Assembly (NCBI RefSeq): GCF_011806425.1
Contig: NZ_JAATOV010000002.1
Span: 372,001-436,000 of the forward strand
Source of the DNA: Thalassospira lucentensis
GTDB taxonomy: Bacteria > Pseudomonadota > Alphaproteobacteria > Rhodospirillales > Thalassospiraceae
Reading direction: 5' to 3'
DNA: 64,000 bases
The notes below the pieces were generated by a model, which made no database searches, was not told the origin of the DNA, and worked only from the letters and a program-made list of their open reading frames with translations. Position 1 is the first letter of the stretch, and every line of letters begins with the position of its first letter. Position numbers and translations under genes: made by a program. This document shows positions 17,387 through 25,448 of the stretch, one piece after another.

Positions 17387-18628
17387 TTACTGGGCAACGC
17401 CATAGCGTTTCTGCCACTGCTCTTCGACCAAGCTCATCCAGCTTGGATGGGGCTCGGGCAATACCGTGCCGCGCTCTGACGGTGACAGCGATGCAACGCC
17501 CAGATCAAGATCGGCAAAGGCCTTTTGCATATCGCTTGGCAGCTTATCCATCGCAAGAACCGTATCAGACCCCCAATATTTTGGGTCTTGTTTGCGCAAT
17601 TGTGCTTCTGGTGACATCAGGAAATTGGCCAGAACCATCGCACCGGCCTTTGCAGACGCATTATAGGGAATGGCGACAAAGTTGGTATTGCCCAACGTGC
17701 CGTGGTCAAACACATAGGATCGCACGGTATCGGGAAGCTCAAACGCATCAATGGCCGATGAAACCTCGCCGGAGCTAAACGAAAAGGCAATATCGACCGC
17801 GTTATCGGCCAAAAGTGTCCGCATCGCCGCACCGTTTTGCGGATAGGCCTGACCATTGCGCCACAACAGCGGCTGCAAATCATCAAGATAGCCCCAAAGC
17901 GGCGCGAGAACCTTTTTGGCATCCACTTCATCGGCGGGTTGCTGCAGAACTTTGGGATCATCGACCAACTCGGTCAAAATCTGCTTTAAAAAGGTCGATC
18001 CCATATAGTTTGGCGGCTGGGGATAGGTAAATCGACCCGGATGTTTTGCCAGCCATTCAAGCAATGCCTGCGCTGATTTTGGCACACTATCAAGCTTTGC
18101 CGTGTCGTAATAAAAACTGACCTGCGCCATCCCCCATGGGGCTTCAAGACCAACCGTCGGAACGGTAAAATCATTCACCACCGTTGGTTTGCCTTTGACG
18201 TCGACATAGTCAAAATTCGGTGCGTCCTCAACCCACGGACCAAACAGCAGGTTATTTCGCTTCATCGCGGCGAAGTTTTCACCGTTAATCCAGATCATAT
18301 CGACCGCGCCACCATCATCGACACCAGCGGTCTTTTCGGACAAGACCTTGCTGACGGCATCGGCTGTATCGGTCAGTTTGACTTGAACAACATTGACGCC
18401 ATAGCGCTCAAGAAGCTGCCCACCAGCCCAATCGATATATTCATTAATGCGTGGTTCCCCGCCCCAGGCGTGCCAATAAACCGTTTGGCCGCGTGCCTGA
18501 TCCAGAACCGATTGCCAGTTTCCAACATCGGGCGCAGGATCGGCAAAGGCCGGAACAGCGATGGACGTTGTGGCAAGTCCGGCTGCCACGGCAACCGCCG
18601 AAACGAAACGGCGCATTTTTGAACGCAT
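17387..18628 (-). CDS. ABC transporter substrate-binding protein (YnjB-like)
   Basis: A periplasmic solute-binding protein of about 413 residues. After a basic start (MRSKMRRF) comes a hydrophobic signal segment ending near AFADPAP. The mature part has family-like stretches GQTVYWHAWGGEPRINEYIDW, VDMIWINGENFAAMK and PYNASAKAGAMVLANFLMSPEAQ, all typical of the YnjB/ThiB/PotD group. The ATG at 18628 was chosen because AAGGA lies nine bases upstream. The frame extends to 18709, but that part lacks coding character. It is the first gene of the importer operon. The ligand is not evident, and no THI-box-like riboswitch was recognised upstream. Confidence 0.9.
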   Translation of the reverse strand: MRSKMRRFVSAVAVAAGLATTSIAVPAFADPAPDVGNWQSVLDQARGQTVYWHAWGGEPRINEYIDWAGGQLLERYGVNVVQVKLTDTADAVSKVLSEKTAGVDDGGAVDMIWINGENFAAMKRNNLLFGPWVEDAPNFDYVDVKGKPTVVNDFTVPTVGLEAPWGMAQVSFYYDTAKLDSVPKSAQALLEWLAKHPGRFTYPQPPNYMGSTFLKQILTELVDDPKVLQQPADEVDAKKVLAPLWGYLDDLQPLLWRNGQAYPQNGAAMRTLLADNAVDIAFSFSSGEVSSAIDAFELPDTVRSYVFDHGTLGNTNFVAIPYNASAKAGAMVLANFLMSPEAQLRKQDPKYWGSDTVLAMDKLPSDMQKAFADLDLGVASLSPSERGTVLPEPHPSWMSLVEEQWQKRYGVAQ

Positions 18629-18868
18629 CCTGGATAATCCTTTTACATGTAAACCGGTCAATCTATCGCCACCGCGCATTGGGACGAAAATTGTTGTTAT
18701 TGCAGTCACTTTTTCAACACTCTTGCGTCAAAATCAATTCACGCTTGCGTTAGATACCTGTGCCTTACACCTTATAACGCATCGTATCGCATCGAAATAC
18801 CGCACCAAAACGCGTTTTACGACGCGTAACGAAAAACTATCATGAAACCCTGTTTGGAAACGTAAATC

Positions 18869-19609
18869 ATGTTTGAATGGATCAGTGATCCTCACATGTG
18901 GATGGGTCTTGCCACTCTGACCGCACTCGAAATTGTTCTTGGGATCGACAACATTGTTTTTCTGTCGGTCATTGTTTCCAAACTTCCGCAAAACCAACAG
19001 GCCAGTGCACGCCGGATTGGTCTTCTGGGCGCGATGGCAATGCGGCTTGGTCTTTTGCTGGGCATCGTTTGGGTGATGGAACTGACCGCGCCGCTGTTTT
19101 CCGCCTTTGGCAAAGATATCAGCGGACGCGACCTGATCCTGATCTTTGGCGGGTTGTTCCTGATCGCCAAGGCATCCAAGGAAATCCATCATACCATCGA
19201 CACACCCGACGAACAGGGGCCGGGTAAATTGATGTCGAGCTTCGCCATGACCATCGTGCAGATCATGTTGCTTGATATTATTTTCTCGCTCGACAGTGTG
19301 ATCACTGCTGTGGGTCTAGTTGAACACGTTTCGATCATGATGATCGCAGTGGTATTGTCTGTGTTGGTGATGCTGCTTGCGGCTAAGACCATTGGCGAAT
19401 TTGTTGAAAAACACCCCTCGGTCAAAATGCTGGCATTATCTTTTCTTATTTTGGTCGGGTTTGTCCTGTTACTTGATGGTGTTTCTATTCATATCCCCAA
19501 AGGCTATATTTACTTTGCAATGGCCTTTAGCTTATCGGTTGAGACGCTAAACTTGCTCAATCAAAAGCGGAAACAAAAACAAAGCGTAAAAGAAAAAGAG
19601 GTGTCGTAA
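18869..19609 (+). CDS. TerC-family integral membrane protein
   Basis: The 246-residue protein has about seven hydrophobic segments and the two TerC signature helices: LEIVLGIDNIVFLSV near residue 20 and LLDIIFSLDSVITAVG near residue 135. Each carries the conserved acidic residue within the membrane. TerC proteins are linked to metal-ion (often manganese) export at the membrane and to tellurite resistance; the short type seen here is widespread and chromosomal. The tail is highly charged (KRKQKQSVKEKE). It overlaps the next gene by one base (TAATG). It is divergent from the ABC importer operon, with about 240 bases of promoter space between. Confidence 0.88.
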   Translation: MFEWISDPHMWMGLATLTALEIVLGIDNIVFLSVIVSKLPQNQQASARRIGLLGAMAMRLGLLLGIVWVMELTAPLFSAFGKDISGRDLILIFGGLFLIAKASKEIHHTIDTPDEQGPGKLMSSFAMTIVQIMLLDIIFSLDSVITAVGLVEHVSIMMIAVVLSVLVMLLAAKTIGEFVEKHPSVKMLALSFLILVGFVLLLDGVSIHIPKGYIYFAMAFSLSVETLNLLNQKRKQKQSVKEKEVS

Positions 19610-20088
19610 TGGATAAGGTTTCTCCCCCTCAATGTCTTCAAAGTGCGTTTGAGCGGCATGCTCTTACCGATACGCAAGTCTTTGCCTTTCCCGAAGGTAC
19701 ACATACCGCTGCCGACGCCGCTGCGGCCATTGGCTGTGACATCAGTGACATTGGCAAATCGCTGCTGTTCGTCACCGAACCTGGGCGCCCGGTTTTGATC
19801 ATCATGAACGGTGCCGACACAGTCGACGAAGCCCGCGTTGCCGGATTAATCGGCTTTTCAATCCGCAAGGCAACCGCGCAAGAAGTCCGTGATATGACAG
19901 GCTATGCCATTGGCGGTGTCCCGCCCTTTGGCCATGCCAACCCGGTTGAAACGCTGCTAGATGAAAAACTGCTTAAAAAGAAAACCATTTGGCTTGCCGC
20001 TGGCACGCCTAAAACCGTGTTTTCCATTACCCCCGATGATTTGCGCAAAGCAACAGGCATCGAAACCGGTGTCGATATCGCGGCCTAA
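19609..20088 (+). CDS. YbaK/EbsC-type aminoacyl-tRNA deacylase
   Basis: A 159-residue stand-alone editing domain of the YbaK/ProX family. It hydrolyses mischarged aminoacyl-tRNA, typically Cys- or Ala-tRNAPro. Family landmarks are HTAADAAAAIGCDISDIGKSLLF, which carries the conserved Lys, then VDEARVAGLIG, the glycine-rich GYAIGGVPPFGH and a terminal domain rich in small residues. The ATG overlaps the stop of the TerC gene, so the two are coupled, although no functional link is known. Substrate specificity within the family cannot be read from sequence alone. Confidence 0.88.
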   Translation: MDKVSPPQCLQSAFERHALTDTQVFAFPEGTHTAADAAAAIGCDISDIGKSLLFVTEPGRPVLIIMNGADTVDEARVAGLIGFSIRKATAQEVRDMTGYAIGGVPPFGHANPVETLLDEKLLKKKTIWLAAGTPKTVFSITPDDLRKATGIETGVDIAA

Positions 20089-20154
20089 CTAAAATTCAAC
20101 CGCGACGCTAAAAAACATCTTGAACGGGTATCCTCTTTATCGTCTTCTCCTAAA

Positions 20155-20178
20155 TGCTGCATCCTTTTGGATGCAGCA
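20155..20178. repeat. Stem-loop in the leader of the lipoprotein gene
   Basis: TGCTGCATCC and GGATGCAGCA form a perfect 10-bp stem closed by a TTTT loop, 36 bases before the lipoprotein start. No T-run follows on either strand, so it is not a standard terminator. It could stabilise or regulate the downstream messenger. Confidence 0.5.
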
Positions 20179-20214
20179 GGGGAAATCGACGATCTGATAT
20201 TGGGGAACCGTTAT

Positions 20215-20787
20215 ATGAATTCCGTAATGAAAAAGCTCGCCGCCGTCTTTGGCTTGGCGATATTGACCGCCTGCGCATCGCCTGCAGAATTCCAAAACAT
20301 GGTCGTGACAGACGCGGTTGATACGACAACCGTGCAAACGACCGCGTATCATCAGAATGTCACTGTTGCGCGTGTCGATGGCGGCGAAGATACCAACCCG
20401 TTATGGACCTCGGAAATCAGCAGCCAGGCCTTTGAAAAAGCACTGATCAAATCGCTTGAGAATGCGGGTATCCTGTCGGAACTAAAAGATGGTGCGCCCT
20501 ACAAACTGCGCGCGACCCTTTTGGAAGTCGATCAGCCGATATTTGGACTTAACTTCACGGTGCGTACGCGTGTGCGTTACGAAGTGATCGATAGCCAAAC
20601 GAACAAAGCCATCTTTGATCAGGAAGTTCCGGCTGAGCACACGGCAACCTTTGGCGATTCACCATTTGCAATCCAGCGACTGCGCCTTGCAAATGAGGGG
20701 GCTGCGAAAAACAACATCGCCGCATTCATCGAAAAGCTGATTGCCGAACGTCCGAAATCTTCAACAGATAACGTCGCTGTTAAATAA
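20215..20787 (+). CDS. Putative outer-membrane-type lipoprotein, unknown function
   Basis: A lipoprotein of 190 residues. It begins MNSVMKKLAAVFGL and has the lipobox LTAC, with Cys20 as the lipidated residue. No Asp follows the Cys (it reads CASPAEF), so outer-membrane sorting is expected. The remainder is a soluble domain with a possible beta-rich core (PYKLRATLLEVDQPIFGLNF, VRTRVRYEVID). I do not recognise a named family. The frame opens at 20167, but the extra residues lack a signal character, so the later ATG was chosen. Its end overlaps the end of fliJ on the other strand by eight bases. Confidence 0.75.
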   Translation: MNSVMKKLAAVFGLAILTACASPAEFQNMVVTDAVDTTTVQTTAYHQNVTVARVDGGEDTNPLWTSEISSQAFEKALIKSLENAGILSELKDGAPYKLRATLLEVDQPIFGLNFTVRTRVRYEVIDSQTNKAIFDQEVPAEHTATFGDSPFAIQRLRLANEGAAKNNIAAFIEKLIAERPKSSTDNVAVK

Positions 20788-21208
20788 GCCCGTCATCACG
20801 CGTGGCCGAGCGCATGCCGATTTCGTCAAGTTCTTCTTGTTCTTTGCGATCTTCTTCGGCGCGTTCGGCCTCGACGCGGTTGCGCTCGGCAATCTCGGCT
20901 GTTTTCATCGCCTTAAACGCGTCTGCAACTTCATCGCGAAACGCATCGATTTTGCTTTCTTGTTCGGCAATGCGTTCCTCTAATGCCGCGCGTTCGGCAA
21001 CGACGGCACTGGCAAACCCGGCATAGGCAAAGCCAATCATTCCGGGATTTTCGGCGGCGACCTTTTGCTCGTTAATCACGGCCTGCTCAAGGGCTTCTTT
21101 TTCGCCAAACAAATTTTCAAGCACGCTAAGCATCTCGCCAAGTTCCCGGCGCTTTTCATCAAGCGCCCATTTGCGCATGCGAACCAGCGTTTTGAAGTCT
21201 TTTGCCAT
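20780..21208 (-). CDS. fliJ: Flagellar export chaperone FliJ
   Basis: FliJ is a soluble coiled-coil protein that binds FliI and FlhA and helps deliver export substrates. The 142-residue product is almost wholly helical and highly charged with Glu, Arg and Ala. Heptad-like stretches occur (LVRMRKWALDEKRRELGEM, then AERAALEERIAEQESKIDAF). Little sequence is conserved in the family. The call rests on size, coiled-coil character and position 44 bases after fliI in the same direction. The C-terminal end is very acidic. Its last codons overlap the lipoprotein gene on the opposite strand. Confidence 0.88.
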   Translation of the reverse strand: MAKDFKTLVRMRKWALDEKRRELGEMLSVLENLFGEKEALEQAVINEQKVAAENPGMIGFAYAGFASAVVAERAALEERIAEQESKIDAFRDEVADAFKAMKTAEIAERNRVEAERAEEDRKEQEELDEIGMRSATRDDGLI

Positions 21209-21252
21209 CGGAAACTACCTATCCCATGCCACAAAGCCGATACGACCAGAAA

Positions 21253-22764
21253 TCACAGGCCACCATTACGCCCCAAGGCGCGTTTTTCCGCGTTTAAATC
21301 ACGACCGTCGGCATTATTAGAACGGCTACTTACTTGCGGTCGGCCATTCATGTTTGGCGCCCCGGCCTGCGCGCCATTGCCCGCCATCGGCTGATTGGCC
21401 ATTTGGGCATTCGCAACACCTTGGTCATTTTGGGCCGGCAACATATCCAGACGCTGGGCCAGATCGACATACCCTTCATTTAGGCGCATGCATTCGGTTT
21501 TACGCTGTTTTAAGAATTCCTCGATCAGCGGAAAGTAGTGGATCGCTTCATCGACCTTGGCATCCGTCCCCTGACGATACGCCCCCAACCGGATCAGCTC
21601 CGCCATGTCTTCGTAGGTCGCCAACAATTGCCTTGCACGCGTTACAATCTGATTTTCGGCCTCGGTATTACAGCCGGGCATCGTACGCGACACACTGCGC
21701 AGGATATTAATCGCCGGGTATCGCCCTTGCTCCGCAATGGAACGATCCAGCACCACGTGCCCATCCAAAATACCACGCACGGCATCGGAAATCGGTTCGT
21801 TATGGTCATCACCATCAACCAAAACCGTAAACAGCCCCGTAATTGATCCCTGCCCCGGCCCACCGGGACCGGCCCGTTCCAACAAACGCGGCAATTCGGC
21901 AAACACGGTCGGCGTATAGCCCTTGGATGCTGGTGGCTCCCCCACCGAAAGGCTGATTTCGCGCTGGGCCATGGCAAAACGGGTCACGGAATCCATCATG
22001 CACAGCACATCGCGCCCGACATCGCGGAAATATTCCGAAATCGCCATGGTCATATAGGCTGCTTGGCGGCGCATCAAAGGCGGCTCGTCCGATGTTGCGA
22101 CCACAACCACAGACCGCTTCAGGCCTTCTTCGCCCAAATCATCTTCGATAAATTCGCGTGCTTCGCGACCACGTTCCCCGATCAACCCGACCACGGAAAC
22201 ATCTGATGTGGTGTGGCGCGTCATCATCGAGAGCATGCTCGATTTACCAACACCGGACCCCGCGAAAATGCCCATACGTTGACCGCGACAGACGGTCAAA
22301 AACGTATTCATCGCCCGTACACCAAGATCAATCTTGCCCGCCACCCGTTGGCGCGAATGGGCTGATGGCGGCATATTGCGAATGGGATAGGCCTGATGCC
22401 CTTCGCTTAATGGTCCTTTGCCGTCAACCGGCTGACCAAAGGCATTTACCACCCGGCCCAGCCAGCTTTCATCTGGGTACACTTGTGGTTGGGTATCAGC
22501 CAGCTCCACGTCACAGCCAATCCCGATGCCATCCAAAATGCCAAACGGCATCAAAAGCGCGCGTTCATTGCGAAAACCAACGACTTCGCACACCACCGGC
22601 TTTCCGTCCCGACGTTTGACCTTGCATCGATCCCCAACCGAAAGCGCACCTTCGACCCCGCCGATTTCGACCAAGAGGCCCAAAACCGCGGTCACACGCC
22701 CCACTGTCCGATATTCGGGAATGCCACGAAGTTCTGAGATGATGTTGCGACCGATTTTAAACAC
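21253..22764 (-). CDS. fliI: Flagellar export ATPase FliI
   Basis: FliI is the hexameric ATPase of the flagellar type III export system, related to F1-beta. The 503-residue protein has Walker A GSGVGKSS at 169-176, [15 protein letters not shown], Walker B-like [19 protein letters not shown], and the family segment [25 protein letters not shown]. The core ends near residue 440. The last 60 or so residues (from about [11 protein letters not shown]) form an Asn/Gln/Gly-rich extension absent from most FliI proteins. It heads the fliI-fliJ operon, whose promoter must lie in the 400-base gap shared with ctrA. Confidence 0.96.
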   Translation of the reverse strand: MFKIGRNIISELRGIPEYRTVGRVTAVLGLLVEIGGVEGALSVGDRCKVKRRDGKPVVCEVVGFRNERALLMPFGILDGIGIGCDVELADTQPQVYPDESWLGRVVNAFGQPVDGKGPLSEGHQAYPIRNMPPSAHSRQRVAGKIDLGVRAMNTFLTVCRGQRMGIFAGSGVGKSSMLSMMTRHTTSDVSVVGLIGERGREAREFIEDDLGEEGLKRSVVVVATSDEPPLMRRQAAYMTMAISEYFRDVGRDVLCMMDSVTRFAMAQREISLSVGEPPASKGYTPTVFAELPRLLERAGPGGPGQGSITGLFTVLVDGDDHNEPISDAVRGILDGHVVLDRSIAEQGRYPAINILRSVSRTMPGCNTEAENQIVTRARQLLATYEDMAELIRLGAYRQGTDAKVDEAIHYFPLIEEFLKQRKTECMRLNEGYVDLAQRLDMLPAQNDQGVANAQMANQPMAGNGAQAGAPNMNGRPQVSSRSNNADGRDLNAEKRALGRNGGL

Positions 22765-23010
22765 GTCAGGGACTTTTCTAATTACCGCACGTCAGATGAA
22801 ACAGGACCCGATATTGATCCCCACCCCAACAACCGCAGGGTGGCAAATCGCTTCGCGTCGACTTAAATATATTTGCACATTTGGCGTTAAAAAGCTGTGT
22901 ATTTGGCAAAAACGCAAAAAATAATGATTTTTGTCCCCCAGTTTATTAATGCCGCAAACCGTTGGAAAAACTCACATTCGGCGTGCAACAGAACTGTGAC
23001 ACAAAAAAAA

Positions 23011-23067
23011 GTTAACGATATGCGACTCGGCTTCTTGCCACGAGTCGCAAAGCAACGTATCGTTAAC
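23011..23067. promoter_or_regulatory. Nested inverted repeat with GANTC sites upstream of ctrA
   Basis: The outer arms GTTAACGATA (23011-23020) and TATCGTTAAC (23058-23067) are perfect complements. Inside them, TGCGACTCG (23021-23029) and CGAGTCGCA (23041-23049) form a second perfect stem. Each inner arm carries a GANTC site (GACTC at 23024, GAGTC at 23042), the target of the alphaproteobacterial methyltransferase CcrM. The outer arms carry GTTAAC, which resembles CtrA half-sites. The element lies 99 bases before the ctrA start. In Caulobacter, ctrA promoters are controlled by both CcrM methylation and CtrA, so a regulatory site is likely by inference. The rest of the 400-base gap is AT-rich. 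Confidence 0.7.
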
Positions 23068-23165
23068 GGAATGGGAAAAAAATTCCGGTCGAAAATCGTT
23101 GGGGCGGTTATCGAAAAAGCGGATAGACACGGACTTATTGCGGAACACGGTAACGGAGCAGAGAC

Positions 23166-23861
23166 ATGCGGGTGCTGCTGGTTGAGGATGACAATACCTA
23201 TTCGGATAGCATTGAGCTGATGCTCAAATCTGAAGGTATGGTGATCGATACAACTGATCTTGGCGAAGATGGCCTCGAGATCGGTAAACTTTATGATTAC
23301 GATATTATTCTGTTGGACCTTATGTTGCCCGATATAGACGGCTACGAGGTCCTCAGACGTTTACGCGATGCACGCGTTGACACCCCGGTCCTTATTCTTT
23401 CGGGGCTGACAGAAACCGAAGACAAGGTCAAAGGCCTTGGGTTCGGTGCAGACGATTATCTTACCAAGCCTTTCGACAAGGTTGAGCTTCTGGCCCGTAT
23501 TCAAGCGATCGTCCGTCGCTCACGCGGTCATGCCCAATCGATGATTTCGACCGGCAAACTGAATGTGAACCTTGATGCGCGCACCGTCGATGTGGACGGT
23601 TCACCCTTGCATTTGACTGGCAAGGAATATGGCATCCTTGAATTGCTGTCGCTGCGTAAAGGCACGACACTGACCAAGGAAATGTTCCTCAACCACCTGT
23701 ATGGTGGCATGGACGAGCCGGAACTTAAGATCATTGACGTTTTTGTCTGCAAACTGCGCAAGAAAATCCAGTCTGCGACCAAGGGCGACAACTACATTCA
23801 TACGGTTTGGGGCCGGGGCTATGTGCTGCGCGATCCTGACACCAATAGCGCTGCGGCCTAG
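23166..23861 (+). CDS. ctrA: Cell-cycle/motility response regulator CtrA
   Basis: CtrA is the OmpR-type master regulator of alphaproteobacteria. It is phosphorylated through CckA and ChpT and controls flagellar and, in some species, cell-cycle genes. The 231-residue protein has a receiver (acidic residues EDD at 7-9, phospho-acceptor Asp51 in LLDLMLPD, Lys in YLTKPFDK) and a winged helix ([17 protein letters not shown], then [16 protein letters not shown] and WGRGYVLRD). It ends in AAA, similar to the exposed C-terminal Ala residues that make Caulobacter CtrA a ClpXP substrate. GGAG seven bases upstream supports the start. Its leader holds a nested inverted repeat. Confidence 0.96.
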   Translation: MRVLLVEDDNTYSDSIELMLKSEGMVIDTTDLGEDGLEIGKLYDYDIILLDLMLPDIDGYEVLRRLRDARVDTPVLILSGLTETEDKVKGLGFGADDYLTKPFDKVELLARIQAIVRRSRGHAQSMISTGKLNVNLDARTVDVDGSPLHLTGKEYGILELLSLRKGTTLTKEMFLNHLYGGMDEPELKIIDVFVCKLRKKIQSATKGDNYIHTVWGRGYVLRDPDTNSAAA

Positions 23862-23923
23862 TCTTTTGCCAGCCCCCTAAACCTTGGTGTTTCGGGAATT
23901 TTAAAAAGATGCCCGCACGATCC

Positions 23924-23957
23924 AAAAAACGCCCCGGCTCTGCACCGGGGCGTTTTT
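23924..23957. terminator. Bidirectional terminator between ctrA and cheR
   Basis: AAAACGCCCCGG and CCGGGGCGTTTT form a 12-bp perfect stem with a 7-base loop. It is flanked by an A-run on the left and a T-run on the right, so it can stop both ctrA (+) and the chemotaxis operon (-). Confidence 0.85.
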
Positions 23958-24053
23958 GTATCTACGAGAGCGATTTGATGTGTTGGGCTGCCCAAAGCTA
24001 AGCCGCGATAACTGCACCAAACAGAAATCCCGAACCGAACGGTCTTATCTCAC

Positions 24054-25442
24054 TTACTTTTTGTCTTCGGGTTTCCCGAAACGGGAACGGTCAAAAGTGG
24101 AAGACGGGCGTGTCGTGCCACTTGTCCCACTGGTATTTCCAGTCCCCGTTGAAGGACGCGTTGGTGTCGTACCACCGGAACCCGTTCCTGTGGACCCAGT
24201 ACCAAGCGGCCGACGATAGGTTGAGCCAGTTGTACCAGTCGTGCCAGTTCCCGTCGTGCCCGGGCGTGTAGTCGACCCGGTGCCGGTCGATCCTGCTGGT
24301 CGACTAAACGAGCTACCTGTGCCAGTCGTGCCCGTGGTGCCGGTTGTCCCTGTCGTACCGGGACGCGGCGGCGTTACGCCAGGACGTGCAGTTGAACCGG
24401 TTGTACCGCTCGTCCCCGTCGTCCCAAACGGACGCGCCGCAGTCGAACCGGGCGTGGTCGCGCCTGGGGTTGTCGGACGCGCAGCGGATCCTGCTGTCGT
24501 TCCAGCCCCAGTTTGCATGTGTTTTGGCTTTTGGAAGGTCAATCCACCCGCAGCAGCCCCACTTGATGCTGCCGCCGTGCCGCCAGCCTGCGCCTTTTCA
24601 AGCGCGGCCAGATCAACTTCGGGTGCACCCGGGCGGTTCAACTGATAGATACCGCGCTGACGTGCCAGCGGTTTAAATTTGTCCGAAATGCCCAACACCG
24701 TTTCCGCCCCACCAAGGAACAGGAAACCATCATCTGGCATCAAGGCCGAAATGCGGGACAACACATCGCTTTTGGTCGGCTGATCAAAGTAAATCAGCAC
24801 GTTACGGCAATAGACAATGTCAAACTGACCCAGCGGACGGAAATCGTCCAAAAGGTTGAATTCCTTGTACTGGACCTTTGATCGAATATCGGCCGAAATC
24901 TGCCACTGGTCTTCCTGCTTTTGGAAATATTTCACCAGAAGGTTAATCGGAAGGCCCCTTTGGACTTCGAATTGGGAATAGAGCCCCGCACGGGCCTTTG
25001 TCAAAATCTCACGCGAGATATCCGTACCAATGATTTCAATGCGCCATCCCGAAAGCTGGCTTTTGAATTCATCAAGGATCATCGCCAGCGAATAAGGTTC
25101 TTGGCCCGAAGACGCCGCCGCACACCAAATGCGCAAGTGGCGTTTGGACGCACGCGCCTTGATCATGTGGGGCAACACGACATGACGGAACTGATCAAAC
25201 GGTTTGGTATCGCGGAAAAAGAAGCTTTCATTGGTCGTCATTGCATCGACGACATCTTCGACCAGCTGACGATCCCCGCCACGCATGGCGCTAATCAGCT
25301 CACCCAAATCTTTCAGGCCGCGCTTGCGCGCGATCGGCATCAGCCGGCTTTCGAGCAGATAAGTCTTGTCCTCGCTCAGAACGAGCCCGGACTTTGACTT
25401 TATCAGTCTGCTTACGAAATCGAAGTCTTCCGGCTTCATCAT
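24054..25442 (-). CDS. cheR: Chemoreceptor methyltransferase CheR with low-complexity tail
   Basis: CheR transfers methyl groups from S-adenosylmethionine to receptor glutamates during adaptation. Residues 1-268 form the usual enzyme: N-terminal helical domain with LIKSKSGLVLSEDKTYLLESRL, then RIWCAAASSGQEPYSLAMIL (SAM site) and FDIVYCRNVLIYF. From about residue 280 to 462 there is a low-complexity tail of Gly, Thr, Ser and Pro built from imperfect GTTGTTGTTGT-like units with Arg-Pro interruptions, and ending in FGKPEDKK. Typical CheR is 270-290 residues, so the tail is a large addition. It follows cheB by six bases and is the last gene of the che operon. The start could also be the second Met. 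Confidence 0.93.
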   Translation of the reverse strand: MMKPEDFDFVSRLIKSKSGLVLSEDKTYLLESRLMPIARKRGLKDLGELISAMRGGDRQLVEDVVDAMTTNESFFFRDTKPFDQFRHVVLPHMIKARASKRHLRIWCAAASSGQEPYSLAMILDEFKSQLSGWRIEIIGTDISREILTKARAGLYSQFEVQRGLPINLLVKYFQKQEDQWQISADIRSKVQYKEFNLLDDFRPLGQFDIVYCRNVLIYFDQPTKSDVLSRISALMPDDGFLFLGGAETVLGISDKFKPLARQRGIYQLNRPGAPEVDLAALEKAQAGGTAAASSGAAAGGLTFQKPKHMQTGAGTTAGSAARPTTPGATTPGSTAARPFGTTGTSGTTGSTARPGVTPPRPGTTGTTGTTGTTGTGSSFSRPAGSTGTGSTTRPGTTGTGTTGTTGSTYRRPLGTGSTGTGSGGTTPTRPSTGTGNTSGTSGTTRPSSTFDRSRFGKPEDKK

Positions 25443-25448
25443 TGTGGG

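Noticed and set aside
24241-24645. Pro/Val-rich frame opposite the CheR tail
   Set aside because: It is the antisense of the Gly/Thr repeats and has no independent support.
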